Shown: one piece after another, positions 32,941-41,812 of the stretch
Numbering within the stretch: the stretch's first letter is position 1
How the letters are laid out: each line of letters begins with the position of its first letter
Assembly (NCBI RefSeq): GCF_000328705.1
Contig: NC_019673.1
Span: 7,079,001-7,143,000 of the forward strand
DNA: 64,000 bases
Direction of reading: 5' to 3'
Source: Saccharothrix espanaensis DSM 44229
GTDB lineage: Bacteria > Actinomycetota > Actinomycetes > Mycobacteriales > Pseudonocardiaceae
Position numbers and translations under genes: made by a program
Notes under the pieces: generated by a model
Told to the model about the DNA's origin: nothing
What the model saw: only the letters and a program-made list of their open reading frames with translations
The model's database searches: none

Positions 32941-33867
32941 TCAGCCGGCCGTGAACAGCTTGGCCGTCTTGGCCGCCATCCACTCCCCCGCCGTGACGCG
33001 GCCGTCGCCGGGCGCGTCGTGGTTGGGCTGGAAGAACAGCGGGACGGAGAGCCGGGACGGCGACCCGGGTCCGGCGGGGAGCACGCGGTGCATGGTGGAC
33101 ACCCACCGGCCGCCGCTCCACAACGCCATCAGGTCGCCGATGTTGACCACGAAACCGCCGGGGACCGCCGGCACGTCGCGCCACCGGTCGCCGTCGAGCA
33201 CCTGGAGCCCGCCCCGGTCGTTCTCCTGGTACAGCACGGTGAGCGCGCCGAAGTCGGTGTGCGCGCCGCGGCGCATCTGGCCGGGCAGCGGCGGGTGCGC
33301 GCGTGGGTAGTAGTAGTTGGCGACCAGCGAGGACACGTGCCGGTCGAACCGGCCGGCGAAGTGGTCCTCGGGGTGGCCCAGGGCGCGGGCGGACAGCCGC
33401 ACCAGGTCGGCGGCGAGGTCCGCCACCACCGCCAGGTACTCCTGCCAGGTGGCGCGGAAGCCGGCCGGGCGGGCGGGCCAGGCGTTGGCGAGCTTCCAGG
33501 TCGCCGGGTGGTCGCCGAGCCGGGCACGGGCCCGGTCGTCGAGCTCCCCGGTGGCGTGCACGGCGTAGGCCTCGCACAGGTCGGGCGGCGTGTCCCGGTC
33601 GAGGCTGCGTGCGGTGGTGCCGCCGGAGCGGCGGAACCCGGACACCCCGGGGCCCGTCGCGACCAGGTCCTTCTCCGCGTCCGGCAGGGTGAAGAAGTCG
33701 TTGGTGACGCGGTGCATCCGGTCGACGAGCGCGGCCGGCACGCCGTGCCCGACCACGACGTAGAACCCGGAGGTCGCGCACGCCCGCCCGATCCGCTCGG
33801 CCAGCGCGGCCCGGCCTCGCGGGTGGTCGCGCGAGGACAGGTCGATGATGGGAACGTAGTCGTTCAC
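32941..33867 (-). CDS. Fe(II)/2-oxoglutarate-dependent oxygenase of the isopenicillin N synthase type
   Basis: 308 residues from GTG 33867 with a good AAAGGAAA ribosome site. DIOX_N domain (VPIIDLSSRDHPRG, GFYVVVGHGVPAALVDRM), then the 2OG-Fe(II) domain with HTDFGALTVLYQENDRGGLQ (H-x-D) and HRVLPAGPGSPSRLSVPLFF (distal His, R-x-S for 2-oxoglutarate). Acts on an unknown small molecule. Overlaps the MFS exporter gene by 4 bases, so modification and export are coupled; a TetR regulator is divergent. Confidence 0.9.
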   Translation of the reverse strand: MNDYVPIIDLSSRDHPRGRAALAERIGRACATSGFYVVVGHGVPAALVDRMHRVTNDFFTLPDAEKDLVATGPGVSGFRRSGGTTARSLDRDTPPDLCEAYAVHATGELDDRARARLGDHPATWKLANAWPARPAGFRATWQEYLAVVADLAADLVRLSARALGHPEDHFAGRFDRHVSSLVANYYYPRAHPPLPGQMRRGAHTDFGALTVLYQENDRGGLQVLDGDRWRDVPAVPGGFVVNIGDLMALWSGGRWVSTMHRVLPAGPGSPSRLSVPLFFQPNHDAPGDGRVTAGEWMAAKTAKLFTAG

Positions 33868-35258
33868 GAAGTTTTTCCTTTCGTGGCAACGGTGTCGGTC
33901 CGGCTGAGCAGCAGCCCGACGAGGAGTGCGCCGGCCAGGAGGATCCCGGCGGCGACGGACAGCGCGGTGGTGTAGCCGCGCACGAGCGCGGCGGGCGGCG
34001 CGCCGACGCCGGACGCGGCGGCGGCGACCGTGTTCAGCAGCGCGGTGCCCAGTGCCGCGCCGAGCTGCTGGGACGCGTGGTAGGCGGCGGAGGCCGCGCC
34101 CAGGTCGCCGCCGGTGGTGGCGAGCGCGGCGGTCGGCGGCAGCACGCAGCCCAGGCCCAGCCCGGTGAGCACCAGCGCGGGCAGCACGTGCAGCGCCAGG
34201 ACGTCCGTGCTCTCCGGGGTCACCCGGGTCAGCACCAGCATCCCGGCCGCCGCCACGAGCAGGCCGGGCACGATCAGCGCCACCGGCGCGACCCGGCCGT
34301 GCAGCCGGCCCGCGATCAGCGTCGACCCGACCACCGCCGCCGCCGCGTTCACCACCAGCACCAGGCCGGCCTCGACCGGCGGGTACCCGAGCACCGCCTG
34401 GAGGTAGTAGCTCATGAACAGGTAGAAGCCGAACACGGCGAGGAACATCAGGGCGATCGCGGCGAACGCCCCGCCGCGCGCCCGGTCGCGCAGCACCCTT
34501 ATCGGCAGCACCGGGTCGGCGGTCCGCCGCTCGACGGCGACGAACGCGGCGACCAGGGCCACGCCGAGCCCGAGCAGTCCGAGCACGACCGGCGAGCCCC
34601 AGCCGCGCCCCTCGGCCTCGGTGAACCCGCACACCAGCGCCGCGAACGCGGCGGCGGCGAGCAGGGCGCCGGGCAGGTCGAGCGAGCCGCCCCGCGCGCG
34701 GTCGCGCGGCAGGAACGCCGTGCCCGCCAACGCCATCAACGCCACCGGCACGTTCACGTAGAGGCACCACCGCCAGCTCGCGTACTCGGTGAGCAGCCCA
34801 CCCGCGATCAGCCCGACCGCCGCCCCGGCCGCGCCGACCGCCGCGAACACCCCCAGCGCCCGCCCGCGCTCCTTCGGCTCGGTGAACGCGATCATCAGCA
34901 GCGACAGGCCCGCCGGGGCGAGCACCGCCGCGAACCCGCCTTGCAGCGCGCGGGCCGCGAACAGCACCGGCGGGTTCCAGGCGAGCCCGCCGAGCGCGGA
35001 CGCGGCGGCGAACCCGGCCAGGCCGAGCGCGAACGCGCGGCGGTGGCCCAGCGCGCGGCCCACCCGACCGCCGATCAGCAGCAGACCGCCGAACGCCAGC
35101 GCGTAGGCGGTGATCGCCCACTGCCGGTTCGCGTCGGTCATGCCCAGCGCCCGCTGCGCGGTGGGCAGCGCGATGTTCACGATCGTGCCGTCCAGCACCA
35201 CGAGCAGCTGGGCGGCACCCACCACCGGCAGCGCCCACCACCGTCGTAGATCCTCCAC
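33864..35258 (-). CDS. MFS drug exporter (DHA2-like, 14-helix type)
   Basis: 464 residues from GTG 35258 with GGGGG ahead. DHA2 markers: LLVVLDGTIVNIALPTAQRALG, LAFGGLLLIGGRVGRALGHRR, FAARALQGGFAAVLAPAGLSLL and SWRWCLYVNVPVALMALAGT. Probably expels a toxic or self-made compound handled by the downstream oxygenase. Divergent from the TetR gene, with likely operators between them. Confidence 0.92.
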   Translation of the reverse strand: MEDLRRWWALPVVGAAQLLVVLDGTIVNIALPTAQRALGMTDANRQWAITAYALAFGGLLLIGGRVGRALGHRRAFALGLAGFAAASALGGLAWNPPVLFAARALQGGFAAVLAPAGLSLLMIAFTEPKERGRALGVFAAVGAAGAAVGLIAGGLLTEYASWRWCLYVNVPVALMALAGTAFLPRDRARGGSLDLPGALLAAAAFAALVCGFTEAEGRGWGSPVVLGLLGLGVALVAAFVAVERRTADPVLPIRVLRDRARGGAFAAIALMFLAVFGFYLFMSYYLQAVLGYPPVEAGLVLVVNAAAAVVGSTLIAGRLHGRVAPVALIVPGLLVAAAGMLVLTRVTPESTDVLALHVLPALVLTGLGLGCVLPPTAALATTGGDLGAASAAYHASQQLGAALGTALLNTVAAAASGVGAPPAALVRGYTTALSVAAGILLAGALLVGLLLSRTDTVATKGKTS

Positions 35259-35269
35259 CGACCATCCCC

Positions 35270-35302
35270 CTAACTACGTTCGATAGCCTCTAACAACGTT
35301 AG
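35270..35302. promoter_or_regulatory. Paired TetR operator sites
   Basis: CTAACTACGTT (35270-35280) and CTAACAACGTT (35290-35300) repeat at 20-base spacing, and the second extends into the palindrome CTAACAACGTTAG. They lie just upstream of the exporter start and between it and the divergent TetR gene, suiting repression of both. Confidence 0.65.
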
Positions 35303-35356
35303 TCGCTGCGAACACGGTACTACACTCGCCGGGACGGCAACGGTGGACGGAGTGCG

Positions 35357-36055
35357 GTGGGCAGCCCGGAAAACGCTCGTGACCAGCACAAAGACGAGGT
35401 GCACAGCGTCTGGCTGCGGCCTCGGCGGACGGTGCGGGGCGAGCCGCCGCTGACCCGCGAGCGGATCGTCGAGGCGGCCGTCGCGCTGCTGGACGAGGAG
35501 GGCGTCGACCGGCTGACCATGCGCCGGCTCGCGGACCGCCTCGCGGTCTCCGCGCCGTCGCTGTACTGGCACGTCGACACCAAGGACGACGTGGTCGACC
35601 TGGCCGTGGACGCGGTGTTCCGCGAACCGCCCGCGGCCGGCGCGGGCTGGCGGGAGGACGTCACCGCCGTGCTGGAGGGGTGGCGGGCCGCGCTGCTGCG
35701 CCACCCGTGGGCGGCGGCCGTGCCCGCGCGCCGGCGGCCGGCGATCGGCCCGAACTTCCTGGCGCAGATGGAACACCTGCAGGCCGCGCTGGTCCGCGCC
35801 GGGTTCGCCGGGACGGGGCTGTCGGCGGCGACCTGGGCGCTCTACAACCACGTGCTGGGCTCGGCGGCGTCCCAGGCGGCGCTGCGGATCACCGCCGAGG
35901 AGCGCCGGGTCGGCCAGGAGCGGCTGCGCGCCGAACGCGACCGCTACCCGACGTTGGCGGACAACGGCTACCTGTACGACGACGACTGGGACGGCAGCTT
36001 CAGCACCGGGTTGGCGTACCTGCTCGACGGGCTGGAGGCGCAGATCGGACGTTGA
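35357..36055 (+). CDS. TetR-family repressor (TetR_C class)
   Basis: 232 residues from GTG 35357, preceded by GGACGGAG; a -10-like TACACT lies at 35321-35326. HTH: LTRERIVEAAVALLDEEGVD, TMRRLADRLAVSAPSLYWHV. The C-terminal region (EDVTAVLEGWRAALLRHPW, GFAGTGLSAATWALYNHVLG) resembles the tetracycline repressor class. It likely controls the divergent exporter-oxygenase pair in response to their substrate. Confidence 0.9.
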   Translation: MGSPENARDQHKDEVHSVWLRPRRTVRGEPPLTRERIVEAAVALLDEEGVDRLTMRRLADRLAVSAPSLYWHVDTKDDVVDLAVDAVFREPPAAGAGWREDVTAVLEGWRAALLRHPWAAAVPARRRPAIGPNFLAQMEHLQAALVRAGFAGTGLSAATWALYNHVLGSAASQAALRITAEERRVGQERLRAERDRYPTLADNGYLYDDDWDGSFSTGLAYLLDGLEAQIGR

Positions 36056-36073
36056 GGCGCACCCCGGTGCGGC

Positions 36074-36424
36074 TCAGCGGGCCTGGACCGGGATCCGCGG
36101 CTCCGCGAACGCCTTCCACGCGGCGACGAGCTCGGGCAGCAGGACGTGCCACGGCAGGACGGCCAGCACCTCGGGCCGGGCGAGCAGGACCAGCCGGCCC
36201 TCGTCGCCCGCGTCCAGCCACACGGCCTGGAACCCGGCGGCCCGCTCCGGCGCGCCCGCCACGATCTCGGCGGTCACCCGCGCCAGGTCCGGGCCCGCGA
36301 CCCGGTGGACGGCGGCGGTGGCGTCGCGCAGCACCCGGTACCCGCGGGACAGCTCCTGGACGGCCTCGGCCAGCCGCCAGTCCCCCAGGCCGGTCCGGAC
36401 CTGCACCGTCATCGACTCGTACAC
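36074..36424 (-). CDS. Hypothetical protein of 116 residues
   Basis: Starts MYESMTVQVRTGLGDWRLAE at 36424. Soluble and helical (AVQELSRGYRVLRDATAAVH, LLPELVAAWKAFAEPRIPV). No family recognised. Between the TetR gene (convergent) and the DUF998 gene (divergent). Codon use is like that of real neighbours. Confidence 0.6.
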   Translation of the reverse strand: MYESMTVQVRTGLGDWRLAEAVQELSRGYRVLRDATAAVHRVAGPDLARVTAEIVAGAPERAAGFQAVWLDAGDEGRLVLLARPEVLAVLPWHVLLPELVAAWKAFAEPRIPVQAR

Positions 36425-36572
36425 GGCGGACAGACTATGCGGGACGGGGCCGGGCGCCGGGGACGCGCGATTCGCCTTCCCAATGGATCAGGCGGGGCCG
36501 ACCTATCACCCCTGGACCTGTCGGTTCCCTGAACGCCGGAACTCCTCCCGGCCACCGTCCGTTTCGACCGAT

Positions 36573-37274
36573 GTGCCGACTACCGCCCTGACCGACACCG
36601 CCACCCGAGGCCCCCAGCGCGCGCTCGCGGTCGCCGGAGCGCTCGCCGTGCTGCTGACCGTCGTGATGGTCGGCGCACTCGACGCGCACCGCCTGGCCAC
36701 CACCACGGTGGGCCTGCGCCGCACCATCTCCGAGTACGCGCTCGGGCCGCAGCGCTGGGTGTTCGACACCGCCGTGCTGCTGCTCGCGGCGGGGTCGGTG
36801 GCGATCCTGGCCGTGCTGGTGCGCGGCGGCCTGGCCCGCTGGCGGTCACCGGGCGCGCTGGCGCTGCTGGCCTGGTCGGCGGGCCTGGCGCTGGTCGTGG
36901 TGTTCCCCAAGCACGACTGGTCGGTGGGGCCGAGCGCGAGCGGCACGGTGCACCGGGTGGCCAGCTTGGTCGCGTTCCTCAGCCTGCCGTTCGCGGTGGC
37001 GCTGCTGGCCCGGCCGTGGCGGCGGGACGCGGTGTGGGGCGGGCACGCCCGGTGGGCGTTCCGGTTCGGTCTGCTCTCCGCGCTGGCGTTCACCCCGATC
37101 CTGTACGCGGTGCTGGTGAACGTCGTCGTGGGCACGGCCTGGTGGCGGGTGCTGACGCTGGGGTACGTCGAGCGGCTGCTGGTGGTGGTCGAGGTGGTCG
37201 CCGTCCTCGTGCTCGGCCGGTGGGCGATCGCGGTGGCTCAGCCCGCGTACAAGCCGTCCAGCACGTCCCGGTAG
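36573..37274 (+). CDS. DUF998 membrane protein
   Basis: 233 residues from GTG 36573; no strong ribosome site. About six transmembrane helices with the family's LRRTISEYALGPQRWVFDTA after the first helix and VVVFPKHDWSVGPSASGTVHRVAS further on. Function unknown; the fold is shared with other small multipass proteins. Its last 37 bases overlap the convergent acyl-CoA ligase gene. Confidence 0.8.
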   Translation: MPTTALTDTATRGPQRALAVAGALAVLLTVVMVGALDAHRLATTTVGLRRTISEYALGPQRWVFDTAVLLLAAGSVAILAVLVRGGLARWRSPGALALLAWSAGLALVVVFPKHDWSVGPSASGTVHRVASLVAFLSLPFAVALLARPWRRDAVWGGHARWAFRFGLLSALAFTPILYAVLVNVVVGTAWWRVLTLGYVERLLVVVEVVAVLVLGRWAIAVAQPAYKPSSTSR

Positions 37275-38851
37275 CGGCTCTCGATCTCCTTGCGGCGCAT
37301 CTTCATGCTCGACGTGAGGGTGCCGTCGGCGACGGTGAACTCCTGGTCCAGCACCGCGAACTTCTTGATCGTCTCGTGCCGGGCCAGGCTCGCGTTGGCC
37401 GTGTCGACCGCCGAGCGGATCTCGGCGTCGGCGTCCAGGCCGGGCGGGGCGGTGTCCGGGTCGAGCGTGACCAGCGCGACGCAGTAGTTGCGCTGGTCGC
37501 CGTGCACCAGCACGTGCCCGATGTAGGGGCTGGCGGCCTTGAGCTTGCTCTCCACGGACTGCGGCGCGACGTACTTGCCCGCCGAGGTCTTGATCAGCTC
37601 CTTCTTGCGGTCGGTGATCCGCAGCCGGCCCGCGTCGTCGAGTTCGCCGATGTCCCCGGTGCGCAGCCAGCCGCCGTCCAGCGCGGCCTCGGTCTCCTCG
37701 GGCAGGTTGTGGTAGCCGCGCATCACGCCGCGCCCGCCGATCAGCACCTCGCCGTCGTCGGCGATCCGCACCTCGGTGCCGGGCAGCGGCTTGCCGACCG
37801 TGCCGAACTCCTGCTCGCCGGGTCGGTTGAGGAACGACGCGGCGGACGACTCGGTCAGGCCGTAGCCCTCCAGGATCGGGATCCCCGCGCCCGCGAAGAA
37901 CCGGCCGACCTCGGGCGAGAGCGGCGCGGAGCCGGACACGAAGTACCGGATGCGCCCACCGACCCGGTCCCGGAGCTTGGCGAACACCAGCCGATCGGCG
38001 ACCTTGTTGCGCAGCGTCCACTCCGGGTGCTGCGCGACCTCCTGCGCCCAGCGGAACAGCTTCTCCTTCACCCCGCCCTCGGCGCGCATCGCCGCGCCCA
38101 CCCGGCTGTGGATCTTCTCGAACACCCGGGGCGCGCCCGCCACGATCGTCGGCCGCAGTTCCGCCAGGTTCTCCGCGATCCGGTCCGCCGAGCCGTCGAC
38201 GGCGGTCGTCACGCCGGTGGCGATCATCGCGATCTGGAGCACCTTGCCGAACGAGTGGGACATCGGCAGCCACAGGAAGTGCAGGTCGTCGGATCGCAGG
38301 ACGCCGAGTTCGGCGACGGCCTCGGCGGTGTAGAGCCAGTTGTCGTGGGTCAGCTCCACGCCCTTGGGCACGCCCGTGGTGCCGGAGGTGTAGATCAGGG
38401 TCGCCAGGTCCTCGGGCGCGAGCGCGTCGACCATGGCGTCGTAGTCGCCCTCGTCGGCGAACGGCAGGTTGTCGGTGGTGACCACCCGGACGTCGCCCAC
38501 CGAGCCGACAAAGTCGGGGTCCGCGACCACCAGCACGGCGCCCGAGTCGCGCAGGACGTGCGCGGCCTCCTCGCGGGTGCTGCTCGGGTAGATCGTCGTG
38601 GTCACGCCGCCGGCGGCGAGCACCGCGAGGTCGGCCAGCACCCACTCGACGCTGGTCTGCGCCATGAGCGCGACCCGCGCACCGTCCCGGACGCCCAGCC
38701 GCCGGAAGCCCAGCGCCTGCCCGCGCACCAGGTCGCCGACCTCCCGCCAGGTCGTCGACCGCCACCGGCCGTCGACGCGGTGCCGCAGGGCCTCCGCGTC
38801 CGGGGTGGCGCGCACGCGTTCGCGCAGCAGATCGGGGATGGACCGGGCCAT
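37238..38851 (-). CDS. Long-chain fatty-acid--CoA ligase (FadD15-like)
   Basis: 537 residues from ATG 38851, which has GGAGG 5 bases upstream. AMP-forming motifs: LATLIYTSGTTGVPKGVELTH-type P-loop (kept here as TSGTTGVPKGVELTH), LPMSHSFGKVLQIAMI, ILEGYGLTESSAASFLN, GWLRTGDIGELDDAGRLRIT, DRKKELIKTSAGKYVAPQ and the C-terminal TSSMKMRRKEIESRYRDVL. Activates long-chain fatty acids for beta-oxidation or lipid synthesis. Its promoter region is shared with a TetR gene, implying control by acyl ligands. Confidence 0.93.
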   Translation of the reverse strand: MARSIPDLLRERVRATPDAEALRHRVDGRWRSTTWREVGDLVRGQALGFRRLGVRDGARVALMAQTSVEWVLADLAVLAAGGVTTTIYPSSTREEAAHVLRDSGAVLVVADPDFVGSVGDVRVVTTDNLPFADEGDYDAMVDALAPEDLATLIYTSGTTGVPKGVELTHDNWLYTAEAVAELGVLRSDDLHFLWLPMSHSFGKVLQIAMIATGVTTAVDGSADRIAENLAELRPTIVAGAPRVFEKIHSRVGAAMRAEGGVKEKLFRWAQEVAQHPEWTLRNKVADRLVFAKLRDRVGGRIRYFVSGSAPLSPEVGRFFAGAGIPILEGYGLTESSAASFLNRPGEQEFGTVGKPLPGTEVRIADDGEVLIGGRGVMRGYHNLPEETEAALDGGWLRTGDIGELDDAGRLRITDRKKELIKTSAGKYVAPQSVESKLKAASPYIGHVLVHGDQRNYCVALVTLDPDTAPPGLDADAEIRSAVDTANASLARHETIKKFAVLDQEFTVADGTLTSSMKMRRKEIESRYRDVLDGLYAG

Positions 38852-38879
38852 GACGACCTCCAACCGGTGGAGCGGTGCT

Positions 38880-38896
38880 CTAGAGCGTTACTCTAG
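38880..38896. promoter_or_regulatory. TetR operator overlapping the regulator's own -10 box
   Basis: CTAGAG-CGTTA-CTCTAG is a perfect inverted repeat. The -10 TACTCT (38889-38894) of the rightward TetR transcript lies inside it. Confidence 0.7.
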
Positions 38897-38901
38897 TGGG
38901 T

Positions 38902-39444
38902 GTGAGGGCGGACCGTCGGCAATCGGTGCTGGACGCGGCGCTGGCCCTGGTGGAATCCGGGCAGCCGGTCACCATCAGCGCGCTGACCGCGCGTTCCGGG
39001 GTGTCGAACGGGAGCATCTACCACCACTTCGGCAACCGGGCCGGGGTGTTCTCGGTGCTCTACGGCGACAGCTTCACCCGGTGCGTCACGGCGATGACGC
39101 CGGCGCTGGCGGCGGGCGACGCCCAGAAAGTGGTGCGGGGCCTGGCCGTGCGCTACCTGGACTGGGTCGCCGAACACCCCGGCCGGGCCCGGTTCCTGTA
39201 CTCCGCGCCGCTCACCGCCGACCCGACGGCCAAAGCGGCGGCGTTCGCGCCGGTCGCGCAGTGGTTCGCCGAGCGGATGGCCACGGGCGAAGTGCGCGAG
39301 TTCCCGTTGTGGGCCTTGGACCCCGTGGTGATGGGACCGGCGCACGAGTGCGCGCGGCGGTACCTGCTCGGCGGGTTCGACCTGGCGTCGTCCCGTGATG
39401 TGGTGGCGGATGCGGTGTGGGGCGCGGTCTCGCCTCTAGGGTGA
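38902..39444 (+). CDS. TetR-family regulator of fatty-acid metabolism
   Basis: 180 residues from GTG 38902, which is 7 bases after the TACTCT -10 and probably leaderless; GTG 38896 in frame lies inside the operator. HTH: SVLDAALALVESGQPVTISA, LTARSGVSNGSIYHHFGNRA. The rest (YLDWVAEHPGRARFLYSA) matches acyl-CoA-responsive TetR proteins in form only. Divergent from the acyl-CoA ligase gene and separated by one palindrome, so it likely represses both. Confidence 0.87.
   Translation: MRADRRQSVLDAALALVESGQPVTISALTARSGVSNGSIYHHFGNRAGVFSVLYGDSFTRCVTAMTPALAAGDAQKVVRGLAVRYLDWVAEHPGRARFLYSAPLTADPTAKAAAFAPVAQWFAERMATGEVREFPLWALDPVVMGPAHECARRYLLGGFDLASSRDVVADAVWGAVSPLG
39437..39442 (+). promoter_or_regulatory. 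-10 box TAGGGT, leaderless YbjN-like gene
   Basis: TAGGGT ends 6 bases before ATG 39449, inside the end of the TetR gene. Confidence 0.45.
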
Positions 39445-39448
39445 GCAC

Positions 39449-39856
39449 ATGGCTTCTTGGGGCGACCTCGCCGCGTACGTCAACGACACCTACGACGTCA
39501 TCTCCGTGCAGGAGGACGAGATCCGGATCCTGTTCAACTTCGAGCAGTTCGACGAGGACGACGAGCGCACCCAGGTGATCATCCTGGTGCGCGAGGTGCT
39601 CGACAACATGCACGAGTGGGTCCAGATCGCGTCCCCGATCGGGCTGGCGGCCAACGTCGACCTGCGCGCGCTGCTGGAGGAGGTCGGCAACTCGACCATC
39701 GCCTGCGGTGCGGCGATCATGGGCGAGCACGTCGTGCTGCGCCACTCGCTGCCGCTGGTCGACCTGGACATCCACGAGTTCACCGACCCGCTGGCGCTTC
39801 TCGCGGGCAGCGCCGACCGGCTGGAGGAGACCTTCTTCGGCGGCGACGCCTACTGA
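39449..39856 (+). CDS. YbjN/CesT-like small protein
   Basis: 135 residues: DLAAYVNDTYDVISVQEDEI, ILVREVLDNMHEWVQIASPIG and ACGAAIMGEHVVLRHSLPLV, the alternating strand/helix pattern of YbjN proteins related to type III chaperones. Acidic and soluble. Function unknown. Overlaps the convergent idi gene by 7 bases. Confidence 0.75.
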   Translation: MASWGDLAAYVNDTYDVISVQEDEIRILFNFEQFDEDDERTQVIILVREVLDNMHEWVQIASPIGLAANVDLRALLEEVGNSTIACGAAIMGEHVVLRHSLPLVDLDIHEFTDPLALLAGSADRLEETFFGGDAY

Positions 39857-40437
39857 GCGCGGGCGGCCGGCGGCAGGTCGGCGACCGACCCGACCGGCCA
39901 CGCCCACGGGTCGTCGCCCAGCGCCGCCAGCTCCTCCACCTGCTGCACGCACCACGGCGAGATCGGCCGCACCCCGGCCAGCACGGCGGGCGCGAACTCG
40001 GCCCACGGCACCCACTCGAAGTCGTCCACCTCGTCCGGGTTCGGCGTCGGGTCGTGGTCGAGCACCCCCCGGAACACCGGGCACATCTCGTTCTCCACCA
40101 CGCCGTTGTCCATCACCGCCCGGTAGCGGAACCGGGGCAGCACCAGGTCCAGCGGCACGTCCGCCAGGCCCAGCTCGTCGGCCAGCCGCCGGACCACCGC
40201 CGACTCGGCGTCCTCACCCGGCGCGGGGTGGCCGCAGCACGTGTTGGTCCACACCCCGGGCCACGTCTTCTTGTGCAGCGCGCGCCTGGTCAGCAGCAGC
40301 CGGCCGGCCGGGGAGAACAGGTAGCTGGAGAACGCCAGGTGCAGCGGGGTGTCCGCGTGGTGCACCTGCGACTTGTCGGCAACGCCGATCCTCGTTCCCG
40401 ACTCGTCCAGCAACACGACTTCTTCCACGCGGACCAC
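39850..40437 (-). CDS. idi: Isopentenyl-diphosphate delta-isomerase type 1
   Basis: 195 residues from GTG 40437 (GTG 40428 is equally plausible, with AGGGTGG ahead). Nudix-type isomerase marks: HLAFSSYLFSPAGRLLLTRR, the catalytic Cys in VWTNTCCGHPAPGE, ESAVVRRLADELGL, and VENEMCPVFRGV. Converts IPP and DMAPP for isoprenoid synthesis. No other isoprenoid genes adjoin. It lies 19 bases from the convergent-side end of the AMP-ligase gene on the same strand. Confidence 0.95.
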   Translation of the reverse strand: MVRVEEVVLLDESGTRIGVADKSQVHHADTPLHLAFSSYLFSPAGRLLLTRRALHKKTWPGVWTNTCCGHPAPGEDAESAVVRRLADELGLADVPLDLVLPRFRYRAVMDNGVVENEMCPVFRGVLDHDPTPNPDEVDDFEWVPWAEFAPAVLAGVRPISPWCVQQVEELAALGDDPWAWPVGSVADLPPAARAQ

Positions 40438-40456
40438 CCTGCCACACCGGCCGCCG

Positions 40457-41809
40457 TCAGCGCGCGGCGGCGAGCACCCGGGCGTTGCGCACCAACTTCC
40501 CGCCCGACGTGCGCGGCAGCACGGGCAGCACGTGCACGCGGTGGGGCAGCTTGAACTCCGCCAGGCGCTCGGTGCACCAGCGGATCATCTCCGCCTCGGT
40601 CGGCGCGTCGGCCCCGGCGCTCACGTACGCCTCGACCACCCCGTCGAACACCGCGATCGACTCGGCGACCAGCGGGTGCGAGCGCAGGACCGCCTCGACC
40701 TCGGTCAGGTCGACGTTGCTGCCCCGCACCACGACCAGCGAATCGCTGCGGCCCAGCAGCACCAGGCCACCCCGGGCGTCGAACCGGCCCCGGTCCCCGG
40801 TGCGCAACCAGCCGTCGGCGTACCGGCGCACGCCGTCGTCGTGCAGGTAGGGCGACTCGTCCAAGGCAACCTCGACCAAGCCGTCACGCACCCGCAGCGT
40901 GGTGTCGCTCAACGGCCGGCCCACCGACGGGCGGGACGTGCCGGCGACGTCCAGGGTCAGCGCGCCGGTCTCGGTGGTGCCGAAGCACTCGCCGACGGTG
41001 AACCCGTAGCCCCGGGCGAAGCTCTCGGCCACCTCCGGCGGCATCGGCTCGGCACCGGCGAACGCCGCCCGCACGGTGCGCAGCGCGGCCCGGTCCGGCG
41101 CCGCCGCCAACCGCGCGAAGTGCACCGGCACGCCGGTGACGAGATCGACCTGGTACCGGGCAGCCGCCCGCTGCACCTCCTCGGCCGACTGACCGGCCGA
41201 GAACACCAGGTGCACGCCCTCGGCCAGCGCGTGCAGCAGGCCGCCGAGCAGCCCGAAGCTGGCCGTCATGCTGTTGAGCAGCAGCATCCGCTCGCCGCGC
41301 CGCGCCATGCCCTCGGCCGACGCGAACCGCAGCACCTCGCGGACCACCGACTCCGTCGAGCGGCCGATCACCTTCGGCGTGCCGGTCGACCCGGAGCTGA
41401 ACTGGACCAGCCGGTGCCGGGTCAGCGCGGGCACGCCGTCCGCACGACGCTCGGTGACCAGCTCGAACCGCTCCCGGAACAGCCCGCCGGACCGGCCGGA
41501 GGCCCGCACCACGAACTGCGGCCGGGCCAGCGCGTGCTCGACCGCGCGCTCGGCCGGGGTGAACCGCGGGTCCAGCGAGATCACCCGGGCGCCGAGCGTC
41601 CACAGCGCCAGCACCACCTCCAGCCGGGTGAAGCTCGGCGGCACCTGCACGGCCACCGTGCTGCCCTCGCCGACCCCGGCGGCGGCGAGCAGACCCGCCT
41701 CGCCGGCGACCGCTTCGCGCAGCCGCCCGTGCGTCACGGTGTGCTGGTGGCTGAACACCGGCACGTCGTCGCCGTAGCGGCGCAGCAGGTCGGACACGTA
41801 CTCGCGCAT
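40457..41809 (-). CDS. AMP-dependent aryl/acyl ligase of the 3,4-AHBA-like locus
   Basis: 450 residues. Adenylating motifs: LVQFSSGSTGTPKVIGRSTE (P-loop), VGECFGTTETGALTLDVAG, ADGWLRTGDRGRFDARGG, RSDSLVVVRGSNVDLTEVEA and LPRTSGGKLVRNARVL with the catalytic Lys. Short for the family and lacking an attached carrier domain. It starts 3 bases after the GriH-like stop, so it belongs to that operon; by context it could activate 3-amino-4-hydroxybenzoate or its partner acid as acyl-AMP (inference). Confidence 0.88.
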   Translation of the reverse strand: MREYVSDLLRRYGDDVPVFSHQHTVTHGRLREAVAGEAGLLAAAGVGEGSTVAVQVPPSFTRLEVVLALWTLGARVISLDPRFTPAERAVEHALARPQFVVRASGRSGGLFRERFELVTERRADGVPALTRHRLVQFSSGSTGTPKVIGRSTESVVREVLRFASAEGMARRGERMLLLNSMTASFGLLGGLLHALAEGVHLVFSAGQSAEEVQRAAARYQVDLVTGVPVHFARLAAAPDRAALRTVRAAFAGAEPMPPEVAESFARGYGFTVGECFGTTETGALTLDVAGTSRPSVGRPLSDTTLRVRDGLVEVALDESPYLHDDGVRRYADGWLRTGDRGRFDARGGLVLLGRSDSLVVVRGSNVDLTEVEAVLRSHPLVAESIAVFDGVVEAYVSAGADAPTEAEMIRWCTERLAEFKLPHRVHVLPVLPRTSGGKLVRNARVLAAAR

Positions 41810-41812
41810 CGG

